From positions 3,968,001 to 4,032,000 of the forward strand of contig NZ_LR134201.1 in NCBI RefSeq assembly GCF_900635955.1: DNA of 64,000 nt, read 5' to 3'. Positions 52,801 through 63,837 of the stretch are shown piece by piece. The stretch's first letter is position 1. Each line of letters begins with the position of its first letter. Source of the stretch: Cedecea lapagei. Lineage in GTDB: Bacteria; Pseudomonadota; Gammaproteobacteria; Enterobacterales; Enterobacteriaceae. The notes under the pieces are model-generated. The model was not told the origin of the DNA. It searched no databases and saw only the letters and a program-made list of their open reading frames with translations. A program made the translations under genes and the position numbers.

Positions 52801-54369
52801 ATGCAAAGAAAAGTCCTGCCATTACTGCTGCTGGCTGCGCTGTCTGCAGCTTCCCACGCTGCCACGCCACCGGATACCCTGGTGGTTGCACAAGGGCTGG
52901 ACGATATCGTCAGCCTTGACCCGGCGGAAGCCAACGAACTCTCAAGCATCCAGACCGTACCAAGCCTTTATCAGCGCCTTGTGCAGGCAGACCGCACGGA
53001 TCCGGCCAAAATCGTACCGATTCTGGCGGCAAGCTGGCAGGGCGATGCGGCGAATAAGAAGCTGACCATCAAGCTACGCCCGGATGCAAAATTTGCCTCC
53101 GGTAATCCGCTGCGCCCGGAAGACGTTATCTTCTCCTACACCCGCGCGGTGACGCTGAATAAATCCCCGGCCTTCATTCTGAACGTGCTGGGCTGGCAGC
53201 CGGATAATATCGCCAGCCAGTTGAAGAAAGTGGATGACCACACGCTGGAAGTGCACTGGACTGCGGACGTGAGCCCGGCGGTAGCCCTGAATATTCTCTC
53301 CACGCCAATCGCCTCCATCGTCGATGAAAAAGCGGTTGCGCCTAACGCGAAAGCGGGTGATTTCGGCAACGAATGGCTGAAAATGCATTCAGCAGGCAGC
53401 GGACCGTTTAAGATGCGCGTCTACCAGCCGCATCAGGCTATCGTCCTGGATGCCAACCCGACATCCCCTGGCGATACGCCAAAAGTGAAGAACATCATTA
53501 TTAAAAACGTGCCCGATCCGGCCGCTCGCCGCCTGCTGATTCAGCAGGGCGACGCCGATATCGCCCGTGATTTGGGTGCGGACCAAACCAGCGCTCTTGA
53601 AGGCAAACAGGGCGTGAAGGTGTTGAGTATTCCTTCTGCCGAGCAAAACTATCTGGTGTTTAACGTCGGCAACAACGCCAACCCGCTGCTGAAAAATCCG
53701 GCGCTGTGGGAAGCGGCCCGTTACCTGGTGGATTATCAGGGCATCACCAAAGATCTGCTGAAAGGCCAGTACTTCGTTCACCAGAGCTTCCTGCCGGTCG
53801 GTTTCCCTGGCGCGCTGGAAAACACGCCGTTTAAATTCGACCCGGCGAAGGCAAAAGCGATCCTGGCGAAGGCGGGCATCAAGGATGCGCATTTCACCCT
53901 CGACGTTGAGAACAAACCGCCGTTTATCACCATCGCTCAGTCAATGCAGGCAAGCTTTGCCCAGGGCGGCGTGAAGGTAGATTTGCTGCCTGCAGCGGGT
54001 AGCCAGGTCTACGCCCGCGTTCGTGCGAAGCAGCACCAGGCCGCTATCCGCCTGTGGATCCCTGACTACTTCGACGCCCACTCCAACGCCAACGCCTTTG
54101 CCTATAACGACGGTAAAGGCGGCACCGTGGCAGGGCTGAACGGCTGGCAGATCCCGGAACTGAGCAAACAAACGCTTGCCGCCGTGGCGGAGGCCGACCC
54201 GGCCAAACGCAAAGATCTCTATACCAAACTGCAGGAAGAGCTGCAGCGTAGCTCCCCGTATGTCTTTGTCGACCAGGGTAAAACCCAGATCGTGGTACGC
54301 GATAACATCAAAGGCTATCAACAGGGCCTGAATGCGGATATGGTGTATTACGATAACGTCACTAAATAA
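52801..54369 (+). CDS. ABC transporter solute-binding protein, family 5 (peptide/nickel type)
   Basis: 522 residues, signal peptide ~1-21 (LLLAALSAASHA), then the SBP-5 fold; LDPAEANELSSIQTVPSLYQ near 38-58 and the segment LRPEDVIFSYTRAV near 101-114 are typical. Periplasmic; captures a peptide or similar solute for the two permeases and two ATPases encoded next. The relatives Dpp, Opp, Nik and Gsi cannot be told apart by eye, so the substrate is open. First gene of a five-gene operon (52801-57865). Confidence 0.92.
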   Translation: MQRKVLPLLLLAALSAASHAATPPDTLVVAQGLDDIVSLDPAEANELSSIQTVPSLYQRLVQADRTDPAKIVPILAASWQGDAANKKLTIKLRPDAKFASGNPLRPEDVIFSYTRAVTLNKSPAFILNVLGWQPDNIASQLKKVDDHTLEVHWTADVSPAVALNILSTPIASIVDEKAVAPNAKAGDFGNEWLKMHSAGSGPFKMRVYQPHQAIVLDANPTSPGDTPKVKNIIIKNVPDPAARRLLIQQGDADIARDLGADQTSALEGKQGVKVLSIPSAEQNYLVFNVGNNANPLLKNPALWEAARYLVDYQGITKDLLKGQYFVHQSFLPVGFPGALENTPFKFDPAKAKAILAKAGIKDAHFTLDVENKPPFITIAQSMQASFAQGGVKVDLLPAAGSQVYARVRAKQHQAAIRLWIPDYFDAHSNANAFAYNDGKGGTVAGLNGWQIPELSKQTLAAVAEADPAKRKDLYTKLQEELQRSSPYVFVDQGKTQIVVRDNIKGYQQGLNADMVYYDNVTK

Positions 54370-54453
54370 CTGAACGGCCCCTCGCTCTTACCTTTCCATG
54401 CAGAAAGATACCGGGCGAGGGGTTCATCACCATTCGCGCAAAAAGAGTTACCC

Positions 54454-55497
54454 ATGTCCGAAGTTTCGCCTTCGTCGCAGCGCTTGCGGCGTCCGCTGCT
54501 TGCCCTGCTCCAGGGAATTTTCACCCTTGTCCTGACCCTTATCGGCCTACTGCTGATCACCTTTGCCTTGTCCGCACTTTCTCCGGTAGACAGGGTGCTA
54601 CAGATAGTCGGCGATCACGCCAGCCAGTCAACCTACGATCAGGTTCGCCACCAGCTAGGGCTGGATCAATCGCTGCCGGTGCAGTTCTGGCATTACCTGG
54701 TTAACCTCGCTCACGGCGACCTGGGCATAGCCAGCTCAACCGGCCAGCCGGTGCTGCATGATTTACTCTCGGCTTTCCCCGCCACGCTGGAGCTCGCCAC
54801 CCTCGCGCTGATCATCGGTAGCGTGCTTGGCGTGCTTTTTGGTGTGCTTTGCGCCCGGTTTGCCGGCTCACCGTGGGATCTCGCGGTACGTACCTTTACC
54901 CTGCTCGGTAACTCGGTACCCATTTTCTGGCTCGGTCTGCTGATGCTGGCGCTCTTTTATGCCCGCCTGCAGTGGAGCGCAGGGCCAGGAAGGCTCGATG
55001 ATATTTACCAGTACAGCGTCGAAGCCAAAACGGGGTTTGTGCTGATTGATACCTGGCTTTCCGGCGATAAAGGCGCACTCCTCAACGCCGTGAACCACCT
55101 GATTCTGCCGGTGCTGCTGCTGGCCTATTATTCGCTGGCCAGCATCACCCGGCTGACGCGCACGGCCTGCCTCAGCGAAATGAACAAAGAGTACATTACC
55201 CTGGCTCGCGCAAAGGGCGCAGGCGACATGACGATTCTGCTTCGCCACGTGCTGCCGAACATTCGCGGCACGCTGTTCACCGTGATCGCGCTGGCTTACA
55301 CCAGCATGCTGGAAGGCGCCGTACTGACGGAAACCGTCTTCTCCTGGCCGGGGATTGGCCGCTATCTCACCACCGCGCTGTTTGCCGGTGATACCACCGC
55401 AATTATGGGCGGCACGCTGCTGATTGGCGTATCGTTTGTGCTGATCAATAACCTGACCGACATACTGGTGCGCGCCACCGACCCGAGGATCCGCTAA
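54454..55497 (+). CDS. ABC transporter permease (DppB/OppB type)
   Basis: 347 residues, six membrane segments. The DppB-type N-terminal part has the QVRHQLGLDQSLPVQFWHYL segment (~49-68). The EAA loop LARAKGAGDMTILLRHVLPN near 249-268 contacts an ATPase. Starts 84 bp after the binding protein; its stop overlaps the next permease start (TAATG). Confidence 0.92.
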   Translation: MSEVSPSSQRLRRPLLALLQGIFTLVLTLIGLLLITFALSALSPVDRVLQIVGDHASQSTYDQVRHQLGLDQSLPVQFWHYLVNLAHGDLGIASSTGQPVLHDLLSAFPATLELATLALIIGSVLGVLFGVLCARFAGSPWDLAVRTFTLLGNSVPIFWLGLLMLALFYARLQWSAGPGRLDDIYQYSVEAKTGFVLIDTWLSGDKGALLNAVNHLILPVLLLAYYSLASITRLTRTACLSEMNKEYITLARAKGAGDMTILLRHVLPNIRGTLFTVIALAYTSMLEGAVLTETVFSWPGIGRYLTTALFAGDTTAIMGGTLLIGVSFVLINNLTDILVRATDPRIR

Positions 55498-56330
55498 TGC
55501 CGTCTTCTCTTTTTCTGCGACGCATACTGCGCTCCCCGGCCGCCCTTAGCGGGCTGATTATCATTGCCGCGCTGGTGCTTATTGCGCTATTTGCTCCGCT
55601 ATTGGCCCCGTTTGATCCCAACTGGCAGGACGCCGCCGCGCGCCTGCAGGCCCCTAACGGCCATCATCTGCTGGGTACCGACAGCTATGGCCGCGACCTG
55701 CTTTCTCGGCTGATCTACGGCACCCGCCCGGCGCTGGGCCTGGTGCTGCTGGTGACGGTGATCACCCTGCCGGTTGGGCTGCTGATCGGCATTCTTTCCG
55801 GCTATTACGGCGGCTGGCTGGAGCGCATTCTGATGCGTTTTACCGACGTGGTGATGTCGATGCCGCGCCTGATCCTCGCCTTTGCCTTTGTGGCGATGCT
55901 CGGTCCTGGGCTGGTTAACGGCGCGCTGGCGCTGGCGCTGACCACCTGGCCTGCCTATGCGCGCCAGGCAAGAAGCGAGATACAGAGGCTTCGTCACAGC
56001 GACTATCTCGCTGCCGCAGAAATGATGGGGATAAAAGGATTGCGGCTGCTGGGCGGCCACATCCTGCCGCTGTGTCTGCCTTCCGCCATCGTGCGCCTGG
56101 CGCTGGATCTTGCCGGGATTATTCTTGCCGCTGCCGGTCTGGGGTTCCTGGGCCTTGGCGCCCGGCCACCGATGTCCGAGTGGGGCGCGATGATTGCCGA
56201 CGGTATGCAGGTGATTTTCGATCAGTGGTGGATAGCCGCCATTCCAGGCACCGCTATTCTGCTGAGCAGCCTGGCCTTTAACCTGCTGGGCGATGGCCTG
56301 CGCGACGTGCTGGAGCCGCAACATGACTAA
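55497..56330 (+). CDS. ABC transporter permease (DppC/OppC type)
   Basis: 277 residues, six membrane segments. DppC-type motifs: LAPFDPNWQDAAARLQAPNG (~37-56), HLLGTDSYGRDLLSRLIYGT (~58-77) and EAA loop AAAEMMGIKGLRLLGGHILP near 171-190. Start ATG overlaps the previous stop; the end overlaps the next gene by 8 bp, so translation of the operon is tightly coupled. Confidence 0.92.
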   Translation: MPSSLFLRRILRSPAALSGLIIIAALVLIALFAPLLAPFDPNWQDAAARLQAPNGHHLLGTDSYGRDLLSRLIYGTRPALGLVLLVTVITLPVGLLIGILSGYYGGWLERILMRFTDVVMSMPRLILAFAFVAMLGPGLVNGALALALTTWPAYARQARSEIQRLRHSDYLAAAEMMGIKGLRLLGGHILPLCLPSAIVRLALDLAGIILAAAGLGFLGLGARPPMSEWGAMIADGMQVIFDQWWIAAIPGTAILLSSLAFNLLGDGLRDVLEPQHD

Positions 56331-57156
56331 CAGAATTACCGTTTCCGGGCTGAATATCGACTACCCCGGCAGCCGGGTGGTCAGCAACCTTTCCTTCACG
56401 CTGGGCAATGAACGTCTGGCGCTGGTAGGTGAGTCCGGGTCAGGAAAGTCGATGACGGCGCGAGCCCTTATGGGACTTGTGCGTAAACCTGGCAAGGTGA
56501 GCGCAGAGCAGCTCAACGTACTGGGGCACGATCTGCTGGAGATGAATGCCCGAAGCTGGAACCAGCTGCGCGGGAGCGACATCGCCATGGTGCTTCAGGA
56601 CCCGCGCTATGCGCTGAACCCGGTGAAAAACGTCCTTCAGCAAATTGACGAGGCGCTCCGCCTGCACCAGAAGCTGTCCACTGCCGAACGCCGTGAACGC
56701 TGCCGTGAACTGCTGCAGTCCGTTGGCTTGCCGGACGCGGTGCTGCTGCGCTACCCCGGCGAGCTATCCGGCGGCATGGGCCAACGCGTGATGATCGCCA
56801 TCGCCCTCGCCAATAACCCTAAAGTGTTGATTGCCGATGAACCAACCTCGGCGCTGGACGCCCGCCTGCGCAACCAAATCCTTGAGCTGCTGGTGGCGCA
56901 GTGCGAGCAAAGGCAGATGGCGCTGCTGCTGATTAGCCACGATCTGCCGCTGGTGGCTGAACATTGCCACCGCGTGCTGGTGATGTATCACGGCCAGAAA
57001 GTCGATGAAATGGCCGCCAACGAACTGGCGCAGGCCACCCATCCCTATACGCGAACGCTCTGGACCTGCCGCCCAAATGCCGACACCTATGGGCAGATGC
57101 TGCCGACGCTGAACCGCAGCGAATTCCAGCAAGGAGAGAGTCATGGCGATCGTTAA
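56323..57156 (+). CDS. ABC transporter ATPase (DppD type)
   Basis: 277 residues. Walker A GESGSGKS (~38-45), signature LSGGMGQR (~149-156), Walker B VLIADEP (~169-175), switch His in ISHD. The ATG at 56323 lies inside the end of the permease gene; the open frame reaches farther up but without similarity. The C-terminal oligopeptide-type extension is short and lacks the usual four-cysteine iron-sulfur motif of DppD. Overlaps the second ATPase gene by 14 bp. Confidence 0.92.
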   Translation: MTNRITVSGLNIDYPGSRVVSNLSFTLGNERLALVGESGSGKSMTARALMGLVRKPGKVSAEQLNVLGHDLLEMNARSWNQLRGSDIAMVLQDPRYALNPVKNVLQQIDEALRLHQKLSTAERRERCRELLQSVGLPDAVLLRYPGELSGGMGQRVMIAIALANNPKVLIADEPTSALDARLRNQILELLVAQCEQRQMALLLISHDLPLVAEHCHRVLVMYHGQKVDEMAANELAQATHPYTRTLWTCRPNADTYGQMLPTLNRSEFQQGESHGDR

Positions 57157-57865
57157 GATTGATGATCTGAGCGTGCAGTTTGCCGCAAAGGGCGGCGTAA
57201 AAACCGCCGTCGCAGGGGCCAGCTTTGCGATTGAGCAGGGCGAAACCTTTAGCCTGATTGGCGCCTCTGGCTGCGGAAAATCGACGATTTTGCGCGTGCT
57301 CGCCGGCCTGCAGCGTGACTGGCGGGGCCGCGTGGAACTCTTAGGCAATAATATTCCTGCGGGCAAACGCTATCAGGGGGCTTTACGCCGCGAAGTACAG
57401 ATGGTATTTCAGGATCCCTACGCCTCGCTGCACCCAAACCACACGATCTGGCGCACGCTGGCTGAACCGCTAAAAATTCATGGCGAAAGCAATATCGAGG
57501 CCCGCGTTAATGAGGCGTTAAGCCAGGTTGGGCTACCGGCCGATTCGGCCAGACGCTATCCGCACCAGCTTTCCGGTGGCCAGCGGCAGCGAGTGGCGAT
57601 TGCTCGTGCGCTGCTGCTGCGCCCGAAAATCCTGCTGCTCGACGAGCCGACCTCCGCGCTGGATATGTCGGTGCAGGCCGAGATCCTCAACCTGCTCAAC
57701 CGCCTGAAGCAGCAGCACGGCATGACCTACCTGCTGGTAAGCCACGATGCCGACGTGATTGCCCATATGTCCGACCGTGCGGCGTTTATGGCCAACGGCG
57801 TGATCGAGTGCGGCTTCGATCGTGCCGCGCTGGTTAACGGTGAGCACCGAATGGCGCACGCATAA
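57143..57865 (+). CDS. ABC transporter ATPase (DppF type, short)
   Basis: 240 residues. Walker A GASGCGKS (~39-46), signature LSGGQRQRVAIARALL (~144-159), Walker B ILLLDEP (~164-170), switch His in VSHD. The usual ~80-residue C-terminal extension of DppF/OppF is missing; the protein ends soon after the core domain, which is more like NikE. AAGGAGAG ribosome site. Last gene of the operon, ending 4 bp from the convergent diguanylate cyclase stop. Confidence 0.92.
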   Translation: MAIVKIDDLSVQFAAKGGVKTAVAGASFAIEQGETFSLIGASGCGKSTILRVLAGLQRDWRGRVELLGNNIPAGKRYQGALRREVQMVFQDPYASLHPNHTIWRTLAEPLKIHGESNIEARVNEALSQVGLPADSARRYPHQLSGGQRQRVAIARALLLRPKILLLDEPTSALDMSVQAEILNLLNRLKQQHGMTYLLVSHDADVIAHMSDRAAFMANGVIECGFDRAALVNGEHRMAHA

Positions 57866-57869
57866 CGGC

Positions 57870-58769
57870 TTATTCCAGCGTCACCATTTCCTGGTCAGAC
57901 AAGGCCAGAATACAGCGATTACGGCCGGTATTTTTTCCGTAATACATGGCCTTGTCTGCCCGCCCGATGGCGCTGTGCAAAGAGTCATCAGCAGAGACAA
58001 GGGTCAACCCCCCGGTGACGGTAACCTTAATGTTCTGGTCATCTACGCTCACCGGATGGCTGGCTAAGTGCTGGCAAATACGCTTGCCGGCACGCTCTGC
58101 CTGCTCCCTGCTGCTCGCCTCCAGCAGCATAATAAACTCTTCGCCGCCGAAGCGGTAAATGCGTTCCTCATTGCGGGTTGCCTCTTTCAAAATAGACGCG
58201 ACGCTGCGCAGAACGTCATCCCCCGCGTTGTGCCCCCAGGTGTCATTGATCGTCTTAAAACGATCAATATCCATGATCAGCAAATAAAGACTACGCTCAA
58301 CGCGTTCGCTACGGGAACGGATCAGCGGGAATTCCTGATACAGCAAATGGCGCAGCGGCAGACCGGTTAAAGCATCGTATAAATTACGGTAGGAAAAAAG
58401 ATATTCTTTATATTTATCGATACTGGAAATAAACTTTTGCTGCGCTTCATTGTAATCATTTAGTAATTCTTCGCTAACCTTCCCCGCAATAATTGATAAC
58501 ATTAATACCCGAGCCGCAACGTGCATTGCAGCGTGCTGTCGGTCAATCAGCAGAATTAATTCTCTGTCGAGGTTGGCTCCCTGCATACGCTGGTTTAGCC
58601 AATGGCTAAAGCGGCAGTGCTGATGGGCATCTGAATCATTGACGTCTTTATCCGGCTCACCGCCTAACAGGCTGAGACGCAGGCATTTATTTGCCCAGTT
58701 ATAATGATCGCGGATGGCGATATTTAGCTCCAGCAAAGAGCTATCGATATCTTTAATATTAATTGTCAC
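57870..58769 (-). CDS. dgcZ: diguanylate cyclase with zinc-sensing CZB domain, DgcZ-like
   Basis: Makes cyclic di-GMP. 299 residues (E. coli DgcZ/YdeH 296). The N-terminal CZB domain carries the four zinc ligands at the same positions as DgcZ: H22, C52, H79 and H83. A linker helix follows, then the GGDEF domain (~130-290) with active GGEEF at 208-212 and DIDRFKTINDTWGHNAGDD at 167-185. The inhibitory RxxD site is not kept (RNEE). Zinc binding represses this enzyme class. GTG start at 58769. It converges on the peptide ABC operon with only 4 bp between stops and no clear terminator. Confidence 0.85.
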   Translation of the reverse strand: MTINIKDIDSSLLELNIAIRDHYNWANKCLRLSLLGGEPDKDVNDSDAHQHCRFSHWLNQRMQGANLDRELILLIDRQHAAMHVAARVLMLSIIAGKVSEELLNDYNEAQQKFISSIDKYKEYLFSYRNLYDALTGLPLRHLLYQEFPLIRSRSERVERSLYLLIMDIDRFKTINDTWGHNAGDDVLRSVASILKEATRNEERIYRFGGEEFIMLLEASSREQAERAGKRICQHLASHPVSVDDQNIKVTVTGGLTLVSADDSLHSAIGRADKAMYYGKNTGRNRCILALSDQEMVTLE

Positions 58770-60639
<1,870 letters not shown>

Positions 60640-60651
60640 TTGACCCTCCCC

Positions 60652-60805
60652 CCAACCCTCTCCCGTGTGGGGAGAGGGAGTTTTCCCCGTTCACGCCTTT
60701 GTTTTTATCCCTCCTCCCGTGTGGGGAGAGGGAGTTTTCCCCGTTCACACCTTTGTTTTTATCCCCTCTCCCCTGTGGGGAGAGGGTCAGGGTGAGGGGA
60801 AATCC
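60652..60805. repeat. tandem GC-rich palindromic repeats, copy 4
   Basis: Three palindromes CCCTCTCCC..GTGTGGGGAGAGGG in a row. The first two belong to a 54-bp direct repeat (units starting at 60661 and 60715, sharing GAGTTTTCCCCGTTCAC and CCTTTGTTTTTATCC, with one visible change G/A). The third ends in TCAGGGTGAGGGGA. Lies between convergent patA and lsrG. Confidence 0.85.
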
Positions 60806-61096
60806 CTACGGCAACAGCCCGATAAAGCTCCGCTTCTTGCGCGGCTCAGACATCATCTCATCCAGCTTCTCAACGCAGGCGAGGTAGTGCGGCGTTTTCT
60901 TGTGCGCCAGCACCGCGGCCTCATCCTGGTAAGCCTCATAGATGAAAAATCGCGTAGCGACATCCGGGTCCTGCAGCACGTCGAAGCGCAAATTGCCGGG
61001 TTCTTTGATGGCGCCTTCGTGATTGGCCCGAAACACCTCCAGAAACTCGTCGACGCGCTCCGGTTTAATGTTAATTTCCACCAGCGTTACGTTCAT
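60806..61096 (-). CDS. lsrG: (4S)-4-hydroxy-5-phosphooxypentane-2,3-dione isomerase
   Basis: 96 residues, an ABM-fold (dimeric ferredoxin-like) protein as LsrG. Start [40 protein letters not shown] is typical. Isomerises phospho-AI-2 (P-DPD) to 3-hydroxy-5-phosphonooxypentane-2,4-dione, the substrate of LsrF. Its ATG overlaps the lsrF stop by 4 bp, so the two are coupled. Confidence 0.9.
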   Translation of the reverse strand: MNVTLVEINIKPERVDEFLEVFRANHEGAIKEPGNLRFDVLQDPDVATRFFIYEAYQDEAAVLAHKKTPHYLACVEKLDEMMSEPRKKRSFIGLLP

Positions 61097-61983
61097 GCCT
61101 TACCTCCCTGCTGTTTCGCTTCGAGCCAGAACTGATAAGCTTCGCGGGCAGACATATTGTCGTGCACCACTTTTTTCACCGCCTGCAGCATCGCCAGCGG
61201 CGCTTCTGACTGGAAGATGTTGCGCCCCATATCCACCCCAGACGCGCCCTGGTCTATCGCTTTAAAACACATCTCCAGCGCTTCCTGTTCAGGCAGCTTT
61301 TTGCCTCCGGCGATGACAATCGGCACCGGGCAGCTGGCGGCCACTTTCTCAAATCCCTCCTCCACGAAGTAGGTTTTGACAAACTGTGCTCCAAGCTCGG
61401 CGGCGATACGACTTGCCAGCGAGAAATAGCGGGCGTCGCGAGCCATCTCTTTGCCCACGCCGGTTACCGCAAGCGTAGGAATGCCGTAGCGCGTGCCTTC
61501 GTCCACCAGCTTGATAATGTTGTTGATCGACTGGTGCTCATACTCGCTGCCGATATAAATCTGCGCGGCCACCGCGCAGGCGTTGAGGCGTAAGGCATCC
61601 TCCATCGTCACCGCGACGCTTTCGCGAGAGAGTTCGCTGAGGATCGAGTTGCCGCCGGACGCTCGCAGCACCACGGGTTTATTGGTGGCCGGAGGTACGA
61701 CGCTGCGCAGAATGCCGCGAGTACACATCAGGACATCTGTTTCAGGAAATAGCGGCGCAATCGAGAGATCGATACGCTCAAGCCCGGTCGTTGGGCCTTG
61801 AAAATAGCCGTGATCGAAGGCCAGCATCACGGTTCGCCCGGTATTTGGGTTAAAGATCCTGGCAAGACGCGACTGCATCCCCCAGTCCAGCGCCCCGCTA
61901 CCCTTCAGATAAAAAGCCCGATTCTCCTGCGGCTGACCAATACCGAAATCCTTCCCGTCTTTAATGTCATCCAGATCTGCCAT
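61093..61983 (-). CDS. lsrF: 3-hydroxy-5-phosphonooxypentane-2,4-dione thiolase
   Basis: Last step of AI-2 breakdown: thiolysis with CoA to acetyl-CoA and DHAP. 296 residues (E. coli LsrF 291), DeoC/FbaB-type TIM barrel. [20 protein letters not shown] near 64-83, the active-site lysine region [16 protein letters not shown], and [19 protein letters not shown] are conserved. The ATG at 61983 fits the family; the open frame reaches 62028. First gene of lsrF-lsrG; the transport genes that precede lsrF in E. coli (lsrACDB) are absent, and lsrK is divergent. Confidence 0.93.
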   Translation of the reverse strand: MADLDDIKDGKDFGIGQPQENRAFYLKGSGALDWGMQSRLARIFNPNTGRTVMLAFDHGYFQGPTTGLERIDLSIAPLFPETDVLMCTRGILRSVVPPATNKPVVLRASGGNSILSELSRESVAVTMEDALRLNACAVAAQIYIGSEYEHQSINNIIKLVDEGTRYGIPTLAVTGVGKEMARDARYFSLASRIAAELGAQFVKTYFVEEGFEKVAASCPVPIVIAGGKKLPEQEALEMCFKAIDQGASGVDMGRNIFQSEAPLAMLQAVKKVVHDNMSAREAYQFWLEAKQQGGKA

Positions 61984-62152
61984 GACGTCTTCTCCCGGAT
62001 CCGTTGGTGAATAAGAGATTGTGTTCAAAAAGTTAGTCAGCGATCGGCGATTGCAACCGTGCAGCGCTCACAAAACACTCAAATAGATCGACCAGATCGC
62101 CCGCGATGGCTAAGAGTTTATTTATTGAACGGACGAAGGAAGGGGGCTGCTG
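61984..62152. promoter_or_regulatory. divergent lsrF/lsrK control region
   Basis: 169 bp. Two TTGAAC-like words (GTTCAAAAAG at 62024-62033 and TTATTGAACGG at 62122-62132) form a loose inverted pair that could be regulator half-sites. In E. coli the equivalent control by LsrR and CRP lies between lsrR and lsrA, neither of which is here. Confidence 0.4.
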
Positions 62153-63733
62153 ATGAGCTATTTACTTGCGCTGGACGCCGGAACGGGCAGTATCCGCGCC
62201 GTCATTTTCGACACCGATGGTCACCAGATCGCCGTTGGCCAGGCCGAATGGAAGCACTTAAGCGTGGCTGACGTCCCGGGATCGATGGAGTTCGATCTCG
62301 CCGTCAACTGGCAGCTCACCTGTCGCTGCATCCGTGAGGCTTTGCACAGGGCAAATCTCTCCGCTTCAGCGATCGCCGCCGTTTCCTGCTGCTCGATGCG
62401 TGAAGGAATCGTTCTTTACGATCGTAACGGCGATCCTATCTGGGCCTGCGCTAACGTGGACGCCCGCGCCAGCCGCGAGGTCAGCGAACTTAAAGAGATC
62501 CACGACTTTCAGTTTGAGTCCGAGGTATACCAGGTTTCAGGCCAGACGCTGGCGCTGAGCGCTATGCCTCGTCTGCTTTGGCTGGCGCATCATCGCCCGG
62601 ACATCTACCGCAAAGCCGCCACCATCACCATGATCAGCGACTGGCTTGCCGCCAGACTTTCCGGCGAGCTGGCGGTTGATCCTTCTAACGCCGGCACCAC
62701 CGGCATGCTGGATTTGGCGACCCGCGACTGGCGCCCTTCTCTGCTCGATATGGCCGGGCTTCGCGCCGATATTCTTTCCCCGGTAAAAGAGACCGGCACC
62801 GTGCTGGGTGGCGTTACGCAGGCGGCTGCCGAAGAAAGCGGGCTGCTGAAAGGCACGCCGGTCGTGATGGGCGGCGGCGACGTCCAGCTCGGCTGCCTGG
62901 GGCTTGGCATCGTCAGAGCCGGGCAAACGGCGGTGCTGGGCGGCACGTTCTGGCAGCAGGTGGTCAACCTGCCGACCCTCAAAACTGACCCAGAAATGAA
63001 CATCCGTATTAATCCGCACGTGATTCACAACATGGTACAGGCGGAGTCCATCAGCTTCTTTACTGGCCTGACGATGCGCTGGTTCCGCGACGCCTTCTGT
63101 GCGGAAGAAAAACTGCTTGCCGGGCGCCTCGGCGTGGATACCTATGCGCTTATGGAAGAGATGGCAGGCCGGGTGCCCGCGGGCTCCCACGGCGTGATGC
63201 CGATTTTCTCCGACGCCATGCATTTCAAGCAGTGGTACCACGCCGCGCCGTCGTTTATTAACCTCTCTATCGACCCGGAAAAGTGCAACAAAGCGACGCT
63301 GTTTCGGGCGTTAGAGGAGAATGCGGCGATGGTGTCAGCCTGTAATCTGGAACAGATCTCCGGCTTTTCGGGCGTGAAGTTCGACTCACTCGTCTTTGCG
63401 GGTGGCGGCTCAAAAGGCGTGCTATGGAGCCAGATCCTCAGCGATGTGACCGGACTGCCGGTTCGTGTTCCGGTGGTGAAAGAGGCAACGGCGCTGGGCT
63501 GCGCCATTGCCGCAGGGGTTGGCGCCGGACTTTTCGATTCGCTGACCAATACCGGCGAGCGTCTGGTGCAGTGGCAGCGAGAGTTCACGCCGAATCCGGC
63601 GCACCGCGAGCTTTACGACGAGATGAAGCGCAAATGGCTGAAAGTTTATGCCGACCAGCTAACGCTGGTCGATAGCGGCCTGACGACCTCGATGTGGCAG
63701 GCTCCGGGGCTTGTGCCGAGAGTGGTAGGATAA
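62153..63733 (+). CDS. lsrK: autoinducer-2 kinase
   Basis: Phosphorylates imported AI-2 (DPD) in the cytoplasm, trapping it. 526 residues (E. coli LsrK 530), FGGY kinase fold: [18 protein letters not shown] at the N-terminus (phosphate loop), substrate region around [13 protein letters not shown] (~178-190), and the C-terminal ATP site [20 protein letters not shown] near 416-435. GGAAGGGGG ribosome site. Divergent from lsrFG; lsrR is not adjacent. Followed by repeats and an IS end. Confidence 0.94.
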   Translation: MSYLLALDAGTGSIRAVIFDTDGHQIAVGQAEWKHLSVADVPGSMEFDLAVNWQLTCRCIREALHRANLSASAIAAVSCCSMREGIVLYDRNGDPIWACANVDARASREVSELKEIHDFQFESEVYQVSGQTLALSAMPRLLWLAHHRPDIYRKAATITMISDWLAARLSGELAVDPSNAGTTGMLDLATRDWRPSLLDMAGLRADILSPVKETGTVLGGVTQAAAEESGLLKGTPVVMGGGDVQLGCLGLGIVRAGQTAVLGGTFWQQVVNLPTLKTDPEMNIRINPHVIHNMVQAESISFFTGLTMRWFRDAFCAEEKLLAGRLGVDTYALMEEMAGRVPAGSHGVMPIFSDAMHFKQWYHAAPSFINLSIDPEKCNKATLFRALEENAAMVSACNLEQISGFSGVKFDSLVFAGGGSKGVLWSQILSDVTGLPVRVPVVKEATALGCAIAAGVGAGLFDSLTNTGERLVQWQREFTPNPAHRELYDEMKRKWLKVYADQLTLVDSGLTTSMWQAPGLVPRVVG

Positions 63734-63734
63734 T

Positions 63735-63828
63735 TTTCCCCTCACCCCGGCCCTCTCCCCAGAGGGGAGAGGGGGATTAGTTAAGTGAGTGGTTTTTTAT
63801 CCCCTCTCCCTTCCAGGGAGAGATACCG
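63735..63828. repeat. GC-rich palindromic repeats, copy 5
   Basis: CCCTCACCCCGGCCCTCTCC then CCAGAGGGGAGAGGG, followed by a second CCCCTCTCCCTTCCAGGGAG unit. Same family as at 43800; lies between lsrK and the transposase. Confidence 0.75.
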
Positions 63829-63837
63829 TCTTGTCGG

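Noticed and set aside
60661..60800. Short tandem repeats resembling a CRISPR array
   Set aside because: Only two 54-bp units, almost no spacer difference, palindromic cores shared with other intergenic loci and no cas genes: a REP-type repeat.
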